From positions 66,004,948-66,068,947 of the forward strand of contig OY754464.1 of the NCBI GenBank assembly GCA_963575645.1: 64,000 nucleotides of DNA, written 5' to 3'. Positions 33,360-44,099 of this stretch are shown one piece after another (within the stretch, counting starts at the first letter, position 1; every line of letters begins with the position of its first letter). The position numbers and the translations under genes are program-made. The stretch comes from Xanthostigma xanthostigma. Taxonomy: Eukaryota; Arthropoda; Insecta; Raphidioptera; Raphidiidae. A model generated the notes under the pieces. That model made no database searches. It was not told the origin of the DNA and saw only the letters and a list, made by a program, of their open reading frames with translations.

Positions 33360-34670
33360 TCACCTAATTTAGTTCTTAGTTTATTGACTAAATTTCACCT
33401 CAGACAAAATTATGAATGATGCATATTTACAAGGCAATAAGCACATTGGTTTGTTTATATGTCAGGCTACCACTGTTGAAATGCATTGAGGCATAAATGA
33501 TTATAAAATAGACAAGGACAGAACTGTATCAGTTTCGTCGTCAGGCCTGGCTCAAGGTAGATGCATTGGCTTATAGCTTCATGTAAAACATAATTTCATA
33601 TTATCTCAATACAGTGAGGTCGCAGTAAATCGGGCAATTGTTTTGCGTGCTGGTGTCCAATAAGTAATTAATCGAAGTTGCCCGATTATAGAGTTCTGTA
33701 ACCTCTTGTATAGTTGGGTTATAAATGTAGAGTCTCTGGTAGAGTAAAGCATTGAGTAATCAGACTTTCGGTACAACACTGAACAAAAATAAATAGAAAA
33801 ATCTGACATTTTATGTTTTTTTGGACTGTTTGAATTTTTTCGTGAAGCTGATCAAAACAACATATATTACACAGATACTGTGGAAATATTAAACCAAGTC
33901 ATAAATATTTATTAGTTTTAACATCAGGTTTTGAAAAACCTCTCTCTCTCCCGCCCGTGTTAGACTGGTACACTAATTTAACAAACGCACTAGAATATAT
34001 TAATTACGTATAATAATACACATGGTATAATAATACACATGGATAATTGTTTGAATTTTCAATTTTAGGTGTGTCAACTTCAAGAACTTACATTTCAATT
34101 TGGATGAGTCCTTCTTCAGCTAGTTTTGGTAAGTTTACCCCATTTCTTTTATATTTTGTTAAATGAGTGACCCAAACAAGATTCCCCAGGGCTGCATCTA
34201 AGTAACCTCATCAAACCTTACATGTAAATGGGATGAAATTCTCTATATATGGTGGTTGTACCTATATTGCCTCACTCACGATATCTATCCGTTCATTTAT
34301 CGCACATATTTTTAGAGCCAAACGGTACAAACTAGAGACTTGAAATTTGGCATGGTTGAAAGGTTATTGTAACCCAATCATATGAATAAATTATTCGAAT
34401 AATTATGGGGGGGGGGGGTAAATTGCTTATCCGACTTCATTTATTCCTAAAGTATTATTAGGAAAAATCGGAAATAAAATTAGTAAGTATATCATAACGT
34501 CAACAAATTGAACAAAAACAGTATAGGCAACATTGTAAAGTTTAGTATTTCGAAAAATTAAATATTACAGAATAACTGTTGCTAAGTTGCTCACAAAATC
34601 CTAACATTTTAATGTATGCACTCAAGACAATACGCGTGAGAGTCTAACTAGAAAAACGAGAAACATATTT
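33360..34670. other. No gene confirmed
   Basis: AT-rich, containing a TCTCTCTC tract near 33940, a run of G at about 34408-34418 and one candidate exon listed separately. Confidence 0.4.
34069..34128 (+). CDS. Candidate 60-nt internal exon (weak)
   Basis: A TTTTAG acceptor and a GTAAGT donor bound 60 nt that are open in one frame, reading VSTSRTYISIWMSPSSASF with split codons at both sides. The other two frames contain stops. No flanking exon was identified and the peptide is not recognised. Splice-like boundaries of this kind arise by chance in AT-rich DNA, so support is low. Confidence 0.2.
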
Positions 34671-34830
34671 TGACGTGATAACGTCTTATAAATTGATGAA
34701 ACACCGGCTGCATGCACGAAAAAGTGTCACGTTCCGAAATGTGTCACGTTCCGGCTGACCTTCGAGCGGAATACATTATCACGTAAAACTATCGTCCGTA
34801 AACCGACTTTACAGACAACAATTTTTTTTT
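34671..34830 (-). repeat. Dispersed family T, copy 3 (inverted, shortened centre)
   Basis: Reads TGACGTGATAACGTCTTATA at the left and ends with CGACTTTACAGACAA before a T run. The central part is shorter than in the copy at 61238. Confidence 0.75.
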
Positions 34831-35051
34831 TACATTTTTCCCAAAAATTCCCTCCCCCCATATCTCGAAAAATATGGCTCAGAAAAATCTGATAGAACTT
34901 TTTATTTTCTTTACAACTGGGTAATAACAATATTACATTAGAAATTTTTCGAGATAAACACAATTAAACTTGACCATAATATACAAATTCGTAATAATTT
35001 ATTTTTTCGATTCTTCAGTCGACTTCGTTAGGCTTTATTATATAAACCAAA

Positions 35052-35480
35052 CTAGCTGCCCGGCCCAGTTTACCCGAGTGCGATAAATATAATTTGTGTT
35101 GTCAGAAATTTCTGCAAAATGTACTTCGTTAAGAAACAACCACAGCGACGAAATGTCTGAACTAACTTTGAGCTGATGTCGCTAGGTGGAAGCGCCCGCT
35201 AGCTCATACTGTTAGTTGCCTTTTGGTGTGCTACAGTGACGCGCCATTTGAACGTAACCAGTTGCGCCTGACTACTTGACGTCGCTACATGATGCGGATT
35301 CAGTTGACAAAACACCGTTATTTTGTACAAAATATTTACAAATTATATACAAACACCTTCCTCGTTTATCGATCTTTCTATTACAGAAAACCGTATGAAA
35401 ATCTGTTCGGTAGTTTTTGAGTTTATCGCGTTCAGACAGACAGACAGACGCGACGGAGGGCCTTTATTTTATATATAATT
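35052..35480 (-). mobile_element. Non-autonomous Helitron (GTCTGTCTGTCTGAACGCG family)
   Basis: On the minus strand it begins near TTATATATAAAATAAAGGCC, contains GTCTGTCTGTCTGAACGCGA and AAAACTACCGAACAGATTTT, and ends ACTGGGCCGGGCAG-CTAG before a host T. It is related to the Helitron at 39223, which has the same 5' blocks. The 5' TC start is not clear. Confidence 0.7.
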
Positions 35481-35970
35481 TCAAAATGTGTAAACTCGCA
35501 GCGTCGTTCGTGATAATTCCCGATACGTCCCTCATAATACGCGCTCCATCCCAGCTTTAAACAGTGTCATATCTCTGTAATATTTATGATGCATGTGTCT
35601 GTGTGTGTGCGTGTATACAATGTTTTAATAAGGAAGTTGGAAATTAACAACCCTTTGACTCCCACCAACATTGAAAGTATACAACATGCTGTGTCTATGT
35701 AATCATAAATACTGGAACTAGGCATTGTCGTTCCTGACAGCTGCCACTGACCTATGTGTACACTCGACTATGTCAGATTGCTAAAAATAAAAATCAAAAA
35801 ACAGCGGAGTCCCCGCCTCTCTATGTGTACACTTTAAGATCCTAAGTTCTAACACGACAGCTACATATAACCTCAATATTTTTCGATAGCTGACCAACGA
35901 GGTTGCGTTATATACCCGACTGCTGACAGTAGAATTCTGCGTCATTTTCATGGTGTTTCATCGAGTCACC

Positions 35971-36231
35971 CAGGGCCGGATTTAAAGGTGTGGAGGCCCT
36001 GGAGCAACGAAGGAGTGGAGGCCCCTAATTATTTTCCAAACAAGTTAAACCATTTTTAGAAGTTTCACTTGTACCGCGTAACTTTTCACGCACCCTCTTG
36101 TTTTATATAATTTTGCATATTATTCGTTATTTGTTAGAAAATTTTATCTAGAAATTTCTATTGTGGAGGACCCACTCTTGTGGAGACCCCGGGGCTTCAG
36201 CCCCGGTTGCCGCCCCCTAAATCCGGCCCTG
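35971..36231. mobile_element. hAT MITE (CAGGGCCGGATTTA ends)
   Basis: Exact 8-bp duplication GAGTCACC (35963-35970, 36232-36239). The TIRs are CAGGGCCGGATTTA on both ends, with GGAGGCCCC-type subterminal sequence. 261 bp, noncoding. Confidence 0.94.
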
Positions 36232-36614
36232 GAGTCACCTTAGCAGAAATTATGTCTAAAATGTACTACCTACTTAATAACAACAATTTATGCCAACTAG
36301 TGAAGTTCCTTATAACTTATAACGTACACCATAAAATTTCAAATATGCTATTAGCACTTATTTTTATTTAAATAATTAATTTCTCTTTAAACGATTTTAT
36401 TTAGCTTGACTCCGTTCGGCTCGACCCCCCCCCCCCCAACGCCTCACGTAATTTGTGAACGCCCCCATATTCGATTGAGTTCAAATTTTGCATACGTATG
36501 TAGTTCCTATGACAATACAATATTATAATAATAACTAATTGACCGGTCCGGCTTCCGTTCGGATGCAAATCTGACTTTTAATAAAGCACACTAAAAACTT
36601 AAAAATAAGAGGTA

Positions 36615-36932
36615 AAAATATGTTTAAGTTAAACGGTTTTATTGATGTACAATCTATGATGTACTAAAAACAAGAAAATAATTATGAGTCACCATAGGGA
36701 GCTTTGTTTAAACTAATATAAAATCGTGGGGCGCATTTAGTAGATAACGTTCATTTGTTTGAGATTGGAAATCATATTTAGCTTTCGACTGTCTTCTTCG
36801 ACTATAACGTGACTACAAATGCCCTCCACGATTTTATTTTAGTTTAAACAGAACCCCCTATGTGACTCATAATTATTTTCTAGTTTTTAATACATCATCG
36901 ATTGTACAATAAAACCGTTTAACTTAAAAAGC
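36615..36932. mobile_element. Foldback element H
   Basis: The arms about 36619-36740 and 36815-36932 are inverted: TTAAGTTAAACGGTTTTATT, AAAATAATTATGAGTCAC and GTTTAAACTAATATAAAATC with their complements. About 75 bp of loop. A homopolymer C run (36426-36438) lies upstream. Confidence 0.85.
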
Positions 36933-37009
36933 TTTTTTTTCCTATTTTATTTAATGCCTTTTTATAAAATTTTAAGCCCTCAAAGTAATTCCTAAACACC
37001 TTCCTCAAC

Positions 37010-37085
37010 AAAAAAATTGGTTGTCTGTAAAGTCGGTTTACGGACGATAGTTTTACGTATTCCGCTCGCATTTCATATTTAATAA
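37010..37085 (+). repeat. Dispersed family T, copy 4 (5' end only)
   Basis: Begins with an A run, then TTGGTTGTCTGTAAAGTCGG and GGACGATAGTTTTACG; the remainder is missing. Confidence 0.75.
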
Positions 37086-37089
37086 TACA

Positions 37090-37660
37090 TAACCTAAATT
37101 TTAGTAGCTGTCAAACTATATTTTTACCGACTAATAATTTGATCAACCAAAGCAAAATACATATTTTTAAGCAATTATAAAAGACATTTAAAAGAATGTA
37201 TATATATTATATATTTGTAAACAAACCGTATAATTTATCTGCTGTTATGAAATGCAGATAGCAGATATCTCCCAAGATTTGTATTTGATACAAAATGTAG
37301 CTGCGTTTGTGTACAAACTATCAATTGATCAATACATTTCCATTCGTTGTGAATAATATCATATTTTATCCATAATGACGGCGATCAGTTATTTTTAACA
37401 AAATAAAATGACATTTATTAATTATTATTAGCGCCATATTGCCATTATCGTGCGTTCAGTTATACTTTGGCTTGGATGAATCGGTAATAATTATATGACA
37501 CAAAAAATATCCGTGCAAAAACGAACAAAGTATTATCTGAAAAATTGCTTTAAAAATTCGATAATTTATGACATTTTTATTAGATATATTGATTTTAAGT
37601 CTTAATTTCCACGGTTTATAAAACAAAGGCCATCTGTCAGATGTAGCTTTCGCTGGAACA
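37090..37660. other. No gene recognised
   Basis: Very AT-rich spacer between two pieces of family T. No supported feature. Confidence 0.4.
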
Positions 37661-37667
37661 GCTGAAA

Positions 37668-37868
37668 AAAATGTTGAACGCACACTACTCTCTGACGTCA
37701 CGCGAGAAGAAATGCGTACAAGCCGACGCCGCTCGTGCTTCTCTATCGCTAATACTGCGCTCTCACTTGCACGCACAGGGTCAGGCGGAACGCGACATTT
37801 TTGGCACGTTACACTTTTTCGTGCGTGCAGCTGGTGTTTCATCAATTTATAAGACGTTATCACGTCAA
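37668..37868 (+). repeat. Dispersed family T, copy 5 (3' two thirds)
   Basis: Contains GAAATGCGTACAAGCCGACG, CTCTCTATCGCT-type sequence, GGGTCAGGCGGAACG, and ends TTATAAGACGTTATCACGTC. The GCGTACAAGCCGACG block is shared with the full copy at 61238-61458. Confidence 0.8.
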
Positions 37869-37869
37869 A

Positions 37870-38540
37870 AACCCTTGCAAATGACTTCACTGCCCATTTC
37901 GACACTATAGAGGTCAATCGATCTACTGCTCTCTAGTTTACGATTAATAAATAATATTTTGTTCAAAAAATAACGGGCAGTTAAATTTCATTGGTATCTG
38001 ATATCACTTTCATCGAGAATTTCAAACTTGAAATCGGAACTGTTACCTATAATTCCGAAAATATCGGGACCAAAATATTGATAACTGAATTGACGCTCTA
38101 TTTACGAGTAAAAGGGTATTAGAAAGTTAATGCAATCTACATGTTATTTCCACCTCCATGTGTACAAAAATCACACCACCGATTCTACAAAACGGTCCGT
38201 CTTCCATGTGTGTGTGTGAGTGTCGTGAACAGCATCATCACTGTGTCGTCATTAACTGCCCACACGTCGTACGTTCCATCCATGCATAACGACGTCACTT
38301 ACGGCACACAATTACATCAAACACACTATTATAAGTCACTTCAGGTTATTTGCGGGAAACACTTAATGGTTATTGTCCCTATTTGTTTTGCAATTGGGGT
38401 GAAGTGGATCAATTGAAGAAGTTAGATCAATGAGCCTATATAAACGACTTTTTTTTATTAAATCATTGGAATGAGCTCCGATTCACTTAATTTTTTTGGA
38501 AACGGCTACAAGTCATTTTATGAAGCTGGTTAAAATAGAC
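37870..38540. other. No gene recognised
   Basis: A 91-codon open frame (38141-38416) has no recognisable domain, start context or splice partner. Nothing else supported. Confidence 0.4.
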
Positions 38541-38544
38541 CATA

Positions 38545-38935
38545 TATACCAAGATCCCAGACCTGCCAGACCTACATCATTTCAGTACTGCTAAGATTTT
38601 ATCAGTAAAACGAATATTAATTAGTCAAAAACGTATACCAATTTGCTAGCTTGAAAGCGGGGGCCTTTGAGAGATAACAGGTTCTAAAGCCAAAACAAGT
38701 GCTTACACGTACGCATGCATGCATATGAGTGCGAGTGAGAGCATTAGATGATTTTTTTTGACAGCTTTATGAAATAAGTACATATAGGTGTTTTATTTGT
38801 TTACACACGCGCACAGAATAATCCATGAGTTTAAGAGAGGAAAACTCTATGGAAACAAATAAACAACCTACATTTCATGAAGCTGTACTGAAATGACGTA
38901 GGTCTGGCGGGTCTGGGATCTTGGTCTAATACTCT
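38545..38935. mobile_element. Foldback MITE family D, copy 2 (right arm mostly lost)
   Basis: The left arm matches 21592-21860 closely (TACCAAGATCCCAGACC, CAATTTGCTAGCTTGAAAGC, GAGTGCGAGTGAGAGCATTA). The right arm jumps from CATTTCATGAAGCTGT to the terminal TGAAATGACGTAGGTCTGGC, an internal deletion relative to copy 1. Confidence 0.85.
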
Positions 38936-39222
38936 TGTATTTGCTTTCGAGCGGCTGGCGTTGTTTACCCCAAACTTCGTGTTTAGGAACCATATAAAAT
39001 TTAATGTCTTAAAATATGATCTCGATAGTCCACACCTATAATCCAACATGTCGGCGCGACGTCATCACTTCAAGGTCGAAAACTTGAACCTTAAACAATC
39101 ATACCAAAACCAAACATAGACTTTCCTATACTTTTTGCAAGGTAAAACTATACCTATTGCGATAAGTAGGAGTGATTCCAATCGACACTTTAAAAGGTTG
39201 ACAAAAGTAGCGGTAGGAATAA

Positions 39223-40448
39223 TCACTACATATTATAAAACAAAGTCCCCCCGCCGCGTCTGTCTGTCTGTCTGAACGCGATAAACTGAAAAACTACCGA
39301 ACGCATTTTTATACGGGTTTCACGAATGGACGCAGTGATTCAAAAGAAAGGTTTATGTGTACAATTAATTAATGTTTTGTAAATTAGTTGAAATATGACG
39401 ATCATTGTTGAAAATGTCGGAAAAAATCAAGCCGACTGGGATCTTTTATCGAAAACGCTGCCTAATCCCTTTGCAGAGATATAACAAAACAATGTATGGT
39501 GGAATCGGTCCTCTTTTATAGATCTATAGAAATATCATCGATATGTCTAGAGAATACAATCCCGGGATCCCGAATCTCGGGATCCCGGGCGTTTTCTGGC
39601 CCCGAAAATCCCGGGACCGTACTTGGCTATGCTCGGGATTTTCGGGATTGCTACAAACAGATTTGCAGGTTTGCATTTCGTAATCCGTTGCGCCTTGACA
39701 ATTACCTTGCCTAGATTATATTAATATTATTTGTTACATAACGACAAAAAACAATCCTTAAATACGCGGTACGATATGTAAGAATATGAAATCTCCAGAT
39801 CCTGAAGTACAAGTACAAAATGAATCGGGGTTGGCAAACAGTATTAGATGTGAAATGAACCTGTTCGAAAATGGAGGAGATCATGGATATCACTTAGAAA
39901 CAGCATAATATAAGTATCTAATGTCGATTCCTCCAACCAGCGTAGAATCTGAGCGAGCGTTTTCAGATGCTGCTTATGTTGGCAATAAACAACGAAGCAG
40001 GCTTGGAAGTCAAACATTGGATGCTTTGATATTTCTGCGATTGTGTTTTCGAAATTCTAAATAGTTTTTTTGTGTTGTCTTTGTGATTTCTTGCAAAAGT
40101 GAAGTTTTTTTTTGTTTTGTCTATTTTTTTTTCTTACTATATTGTGATTTGTGTTGTGCAGCGATATTAAAAACATTTTTTAAGAAATTACTCAAGATTT
40201 TTTCATTTGAGCCCAATTAGAAACCACATAGTCTAATTAGCCCCGGGATTACGCATCAAAATCTCGTAATCCCGGGATTGAAAAACATGCTCAGGATTGT
40301 ATTCTCTAGATATGTCTATCTTTTAAGGATAGCTTACTATACCCATTTTAATGTTAAGAGCTTTTCGTGGATATCGATTCTGCAACGTAAGTCGATGAAA
40401 AAACGGTGGTAATCTAAAAATTTGAGTGCAGCCGGACCGGGCCGCTAG
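39223..40448 (+). mobile_element. Helitron split by a hAT transposon
   Basis: It starts TCACTACATATTATAAAAC after a host A, includes GTCTGTCTGTCTGAACGCGA and ends GCCGGACCGGGCCG-CTAG before a host T. A hAT element with its 8-bp duplication occupies 39548-40308. Without it the Helitron is about 457 bp and has no coding capacity. CAACGTAAGTCGATGAAAAA near the end matches the Helitron at 14710-15404. Confidence 0.85.
39548..40308 (+). mobile_element. hAT transposon with C-terminal transposase remnant
   Basis: Flanked by exact 8-bp duplications GATATGTC (39540-39547, 40309-40316). The ends are TAGAGAATACAATCC on both sides, followed at the left by CCCGGGATCCCGAATCTCGG. A frame ending at 40064 reads IPPTSVESERAFSDAAYVGN, then RSRLGSQTLDALIFLRLCF, the C-terminal dimerisation domain of hAT transposases. 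The preceding part of the protein is broken by a stop or frameshift near 39905, and the catalytic core is missing. Confidence 0.92.
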
Positions 40449-40476
40449 TAAAAAATAAATACAAAATTCAACTTAC

Positions 40477-40536
40477 TTGCTCAATTCTACAGTCGTTCGC
40501 ACATCCGACTTCATAGAAGTTGTCATCGGTTTGGTT
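40477..40536 (-). CDS. Candidate 60-nt internal coding exon
   Basis: On the minus strand a strong TTTTTTTTTCAG acceptor and a GTAAGT donor bound exactly 60 nt. In the phase-0 frame it reads NQTDDNFYEVGCANDCRIEQ, with two cysteines and a possible N-glycosylation-like NQT, as in a secreted or extracellular domain. A second frame is also open; the third is not. GC content is clearly above the flanks. The donor-side intron meets the Helitron end within 30 bp. No neighbouring exon was found, so the gene and product are unknown. Confidence 0.5.
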
Positions 40537-40807
40537 CTGAAAAAAAAATGAAAACATTTTTTTAAAACTTAAACCAAACATGTTGAATAACAGAGCTCGT
40601 AGTAACACCGTTGTTTATAAGGCATTTCCTTGATTCGTCTATTAAAAACACATTAGTTCCAGTTCTAAGAACTGATAAAAGTTTCAATAGGATTTTTTGT
40701 TTATTATTGATGTGCCAAGAAACTAAGATTAATAAAAATTAATTATTTTATTCTTTTAATTTTTTTTAATCGTCAATCTTGCAAATTGTTCATAAAACTG
40801 TTATACA

Positions 40808-41541
40808 GCGTGTCCCATTTTAATGTCCCACCCCGGATAACTTTTGTCAGTGACCTTGAATGAAAAATTGTTTGGTACAAAAGTTGTACAACTTGGAGGG
40901 GGACATTCGATGGCACTAATACTTTTGACCTTGGGTATAAGGTTCAAGGTCATTCAAGGTTAACTTTGTTTTTTTTAATGGAACGTCCTATTTTTGACAT
41001 CGGCAATCGATTGCGCGTGAAAAATTATGAGACTTTTGTCTGAAACTTTTTTCGAGAACGGGCAAATTTTCTCAATTAATTTAGCCTTCAAAATTGAAAA
41101 TTTTTGAATTTTCAACTCGAGAATGGTGAGATTTTCTTCAAAAACAATAGGGCTTTTCATATTTGCATACCAAACATCTCCCCAAAATTTTGATTCAATC
41201 CGTTCATCCGTTTGACCTGTATAGTGTTCACAGACTAACCGAATAACCGACTAACAGACTAACAGACGCACAGAGTCTTGCCCGTTCTCGAAAAAAGTTT
41301 CAGACAAAAGTCTCATATTTTTTCACGCGCAATCGATTGCCGATGTCGAAAATAGGACGTTCCATTAAAAAAAACAAAGTTGACCTTGAATGACCTTGAA
41401 CCTTATACCCAAGGTCAAAAGTATTAGTGCCATCGAATGTCCCCCTCCAAGTTGTACAACTTTTGTACCAAACAATTTTTCATTCAAGGTCACTGACAAA
41501 AGTTATCCGGGGTGGGACATTAAAATGGGACACGCTGTATA
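40808..41541. mobile_element. Foldback element I (ACAGCGTGTCCCATTTTAATG ends)
   Basis: The terminal arms are about 250 bp each and closely matched: CAGCGTGTCCCATTTTAATG, GGACATTCGATGGCACTAAT, TTCAAGGTCATTCAAGGT and AATGGAACGTCCTATTTT with their complements. Flanking TATA on both sides may be a target duplication. The loop (about 41160-41280) contains a piece of repeat family R. A diverged single-arm relative lies at 44450-44605. Confidence 0.88.
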
Positions 41542-41544
41542 TAT

Positions 41545-41970
41545 GCGTAAAAAAGAATTACTTTATATACTTAACGGCTGCCCCAAAAAAAGTTTCTTTT
41601 TATACCTAGTTTTCCGAGCGCCACTTACACACCGGACATAGGTACCTAATTACCATAGATATATAAGTAACTAGAGTACGCTAGGACGTATGCTGCCATA
41701 AGTGAAAGTGTCCTCAGTTAAAAGAGAGAGAGAACGCTGCAGAAAACCAGACATTTGTTAACTCGAATCAGCATTGTTTTGCGCCATTAGTTACCATAGA
41801 GATAAGGAACTGTTCTCTCTCTTAATTGCAGGCACTTTTACTGCTCTCTCGCGTACCTACTCTATTGTAACATCTCTATGGTCTTGACACGTTCGAAAAT
41901 TCTTCCCGGACGCCCCAAAACAGAAGACGGTGTCCGGAGTAAAGAACATAATGCAACGCCATTTTTGTAT
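41545..41970. other. No gene recognised
   Basis: GC-moderate, with repeats of GAGAGAGAACG type at 41725 and 41815 in partly inverted order (CTCTCTCTTAA). No coding feature supported. Confidence 0.4.
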
Positions 41971-41973
41971 AGA

Positions 41974-42656
41974 CTAGCGGTCCCGCCCAGTTTCACCCGG
42001 GTGCAAAAGAACGAATGCAGGGGAAGGAATGGTCATGAGTACGCACATTCATCTTAGTTTACCGAGATGAATGTTGTGTCTAAACTTCATAATGATCGGA
42101 GTTATCGTTCAAAAGTTTTTGTCGTTAAAAAGCGGTATTTATACTTTTTTTTTAAGTAATAAATTTCTTTTAATATAAAAAATATTTAATTGAAATTATT
42201 TTTATTTATTTACTTAATTTTAATTAGTCGTAATAAAATTTTAAAAAATTGAAATGTAAGCCTTAGAAAAAAGCAATGTAGAAAATAAAAAAAAAATAAA
42301 AATATATTCGCTGACGTGGGGCCTGAACCCTAGACCCTGGCATTAAGAGTCTTACAGTTTACCGACTGAGCTATCCGCATTTGTAAACTTGGCGCGCTAA
42401 TATTGCAATATTTAGTTAAGGCATTTCACCTGATAATATTTGTAGGACGTACTAATTTTGAGATACACCTTGCAACATTTTTCATTGATGTTCCGCTCCA
42501 ATTGGTCGTAGCGTAATATTATATAGCCTATAGCCTTCCTCGATAAATGGGCTATCCAACAAAAACAATTTTTTTCAATTCAAACCAATAGTTCTGAGAT
42601 TAGCGCGTTCAACCAACCAAACAAACAAACTCTTCAGCTTTATATATTAGTATAGA
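41974..42656 (-). mobile_element. Non-autonomous Helitron carrying a tRNA-Lys-like segment, copy 2
   Basis: On the minus strand it starts TCTATACTAATATATAAAGC after a host A and ends GGGCGGGACCG-CTAG before a host T. The tRNA-like block (about 42307-42380) reads GATAGCTCAGTCGGTAAAC, GACTCTTAATGCCAGGGTC and GGGTTCAGGC. CTCTTAA in the loop corresponds to the CTT anticodon of tRNA-Lys. An AT-rich stretch of about 180 bp lies between this block and the 3' part. Confidence 0.85.
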
Positions 42657-43030
42657 TTAAATAAAAATCACAATATATCGATTTCGATGTTAGACAGTTC
42701 ACAACGTCTGCGAAATAATATTGGCTAAGTTGATTTATTCACGTTTTCTAAGAAATTTTGAAACACTCTGTATAAATGCATTTTTCTAAGGGTGCTTCCG
42801 TTCATGTATATTAATGCTAGGCTAGCATACCAGTGGACATTGCGAATGAGTGAACAGTGAAACAGACGCAGGATATAGGTATTTGGTAATTGCTAAAGGT
42901 ACTCCACTTCGATGCCCGTTGATAACCGGAAGGAAACAAGCTGTGCACAACAGAGATTCATGCAGTGTGGTTCCTTGTTATTTTAAAACCATTATGAAGG
43001 AGTGGACATTGTACACTGAAAACTATAGTT

Positions 43031-43279
43031 GAAGGGTACACGGGAAGAAGGCGATTTGTCAGTAAAAATTCGAAATTAATTTTTTTTATGCCACCTTGTA
43101 GCTAAAAGTCGTACCTTTCTGTTGGTGTATTCATTTTAGACAAGAATACGCTAGGTCAAAAGTTATAAGCGTTGAAAGAAATGCATCAGCAAGTAAATGA
43201 CACGATCTTAAACCCTTCAAAATGCTCTCCTGCACAATTTACATTTTTTGACATATCGCCTTCTTCCCGTGTACCCTTC
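43031..43279. mobile_element. Short TIR element with AGTT flanks
   Basis: The TIRs are GAAGGGTACACGGGAAGAAG on the left and the same sequence from the right, continuing to GGCGAT.TGTCA. AGTT lies directly outside both ends (43027-43030, 43280-43283), giving a 4-bp duplication. 249 bp, noncoding. Confidence 0.82.
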
Positions 43280-43663
43280 AGTTGCTTTCGCTTATAGTTA
43301 CTAGCTACTACTACCGATAGAGATGAGACGCGGCAGTGACAACAGATAAAAAATGTTCCGAACGAAAACAAAAGATTTTAACAGCATTTTTTCTCCTCTA
43401 CCCAATGAGCCAATCCAAAAACGGCAAATAAATCTGAATTAGGGATTAAAAAAAATTAAAATGGGTAGCAAAAATAGTAGGTTGCTGCGGAGGACAGTAT
43501 TGAATAAAAAGTAGCAACTTAATAATCAGTTGTAAGCTTTGTTTTAATTTAAACTGGCATCGAGTTTTTGTTTCGGTAACTAAACTTGACGGCGGATAAA
43601 AAATAGAAAATGGGCATTCCTAAATGCTGTCATATCTTTAAAGTTATAATCAATTAATAGTAA

Positions 43664-44082
43664 TGCCCGGTTTACATTATTCCAGTCCAGCGATCCAGTC
43701 CAGTGCTGGATTGCAACTGGAATAATGTAAACCCTCACTGGAATGCACTGGATCCAGTAAGCATTCCAGTCCAGTAACTGGATTCGCGGTCTACTTTTGA
43801 ATCCAGTGCGATCAATCCAGTGCAACTGGAATAATGTAGACGGCCAATCCAGTGCCATTCCGTTCCTTTTTTCTTAGTTCATTATCAACCTCATTAATAA
43901 CTTCTTCTAGCAAGAGTGATTGAGCACGTTTGAAACATTTTCGAAACTGATCTCTTTTTGAAATCATTGTCACTGTAGTGTTCACAATTGAAAACGGCTT
44001 CTAAATGACTGGAATAATGTAGACAACGAATCCAGTCCAGCACTGGACTGGATCGCTGGACTGGAATAATGTAAACCGGGCA
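43664..44082. mobile_element. PIF/Harbinger-type MITE rich in CCAGT/ACTGG
   Basis: TAA duplications flank both ends (43661-43663, 44083-44085). The TIRs are TGCCCGGTTTACATTATTCC on both sides and extend about 50 bp through CAGTCCAGCGATCCAGTCCA. Inside, TGGAATAATGTARAC and CCAGTCCAGT motifs recur many times on both strands. A 3-bp TWA duplication is the PIF/Harbinger rule. No transposase; 419 bp. Confidence 0.9.
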
Positions 44083-44099
44083 TAAACCGTAATATAAAA

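Noticed and set aside
34405-36440. Homopolymer runs (G near 34410, C near 36430)
   Set aside because: Single-base runs of about a dozen; likely length variants with no functional signal.
38141-38416. 91-codon open frame
   Set aside because: No domain, no start or splice support, and biased composition around CVCVSV from a GT-rich tract.
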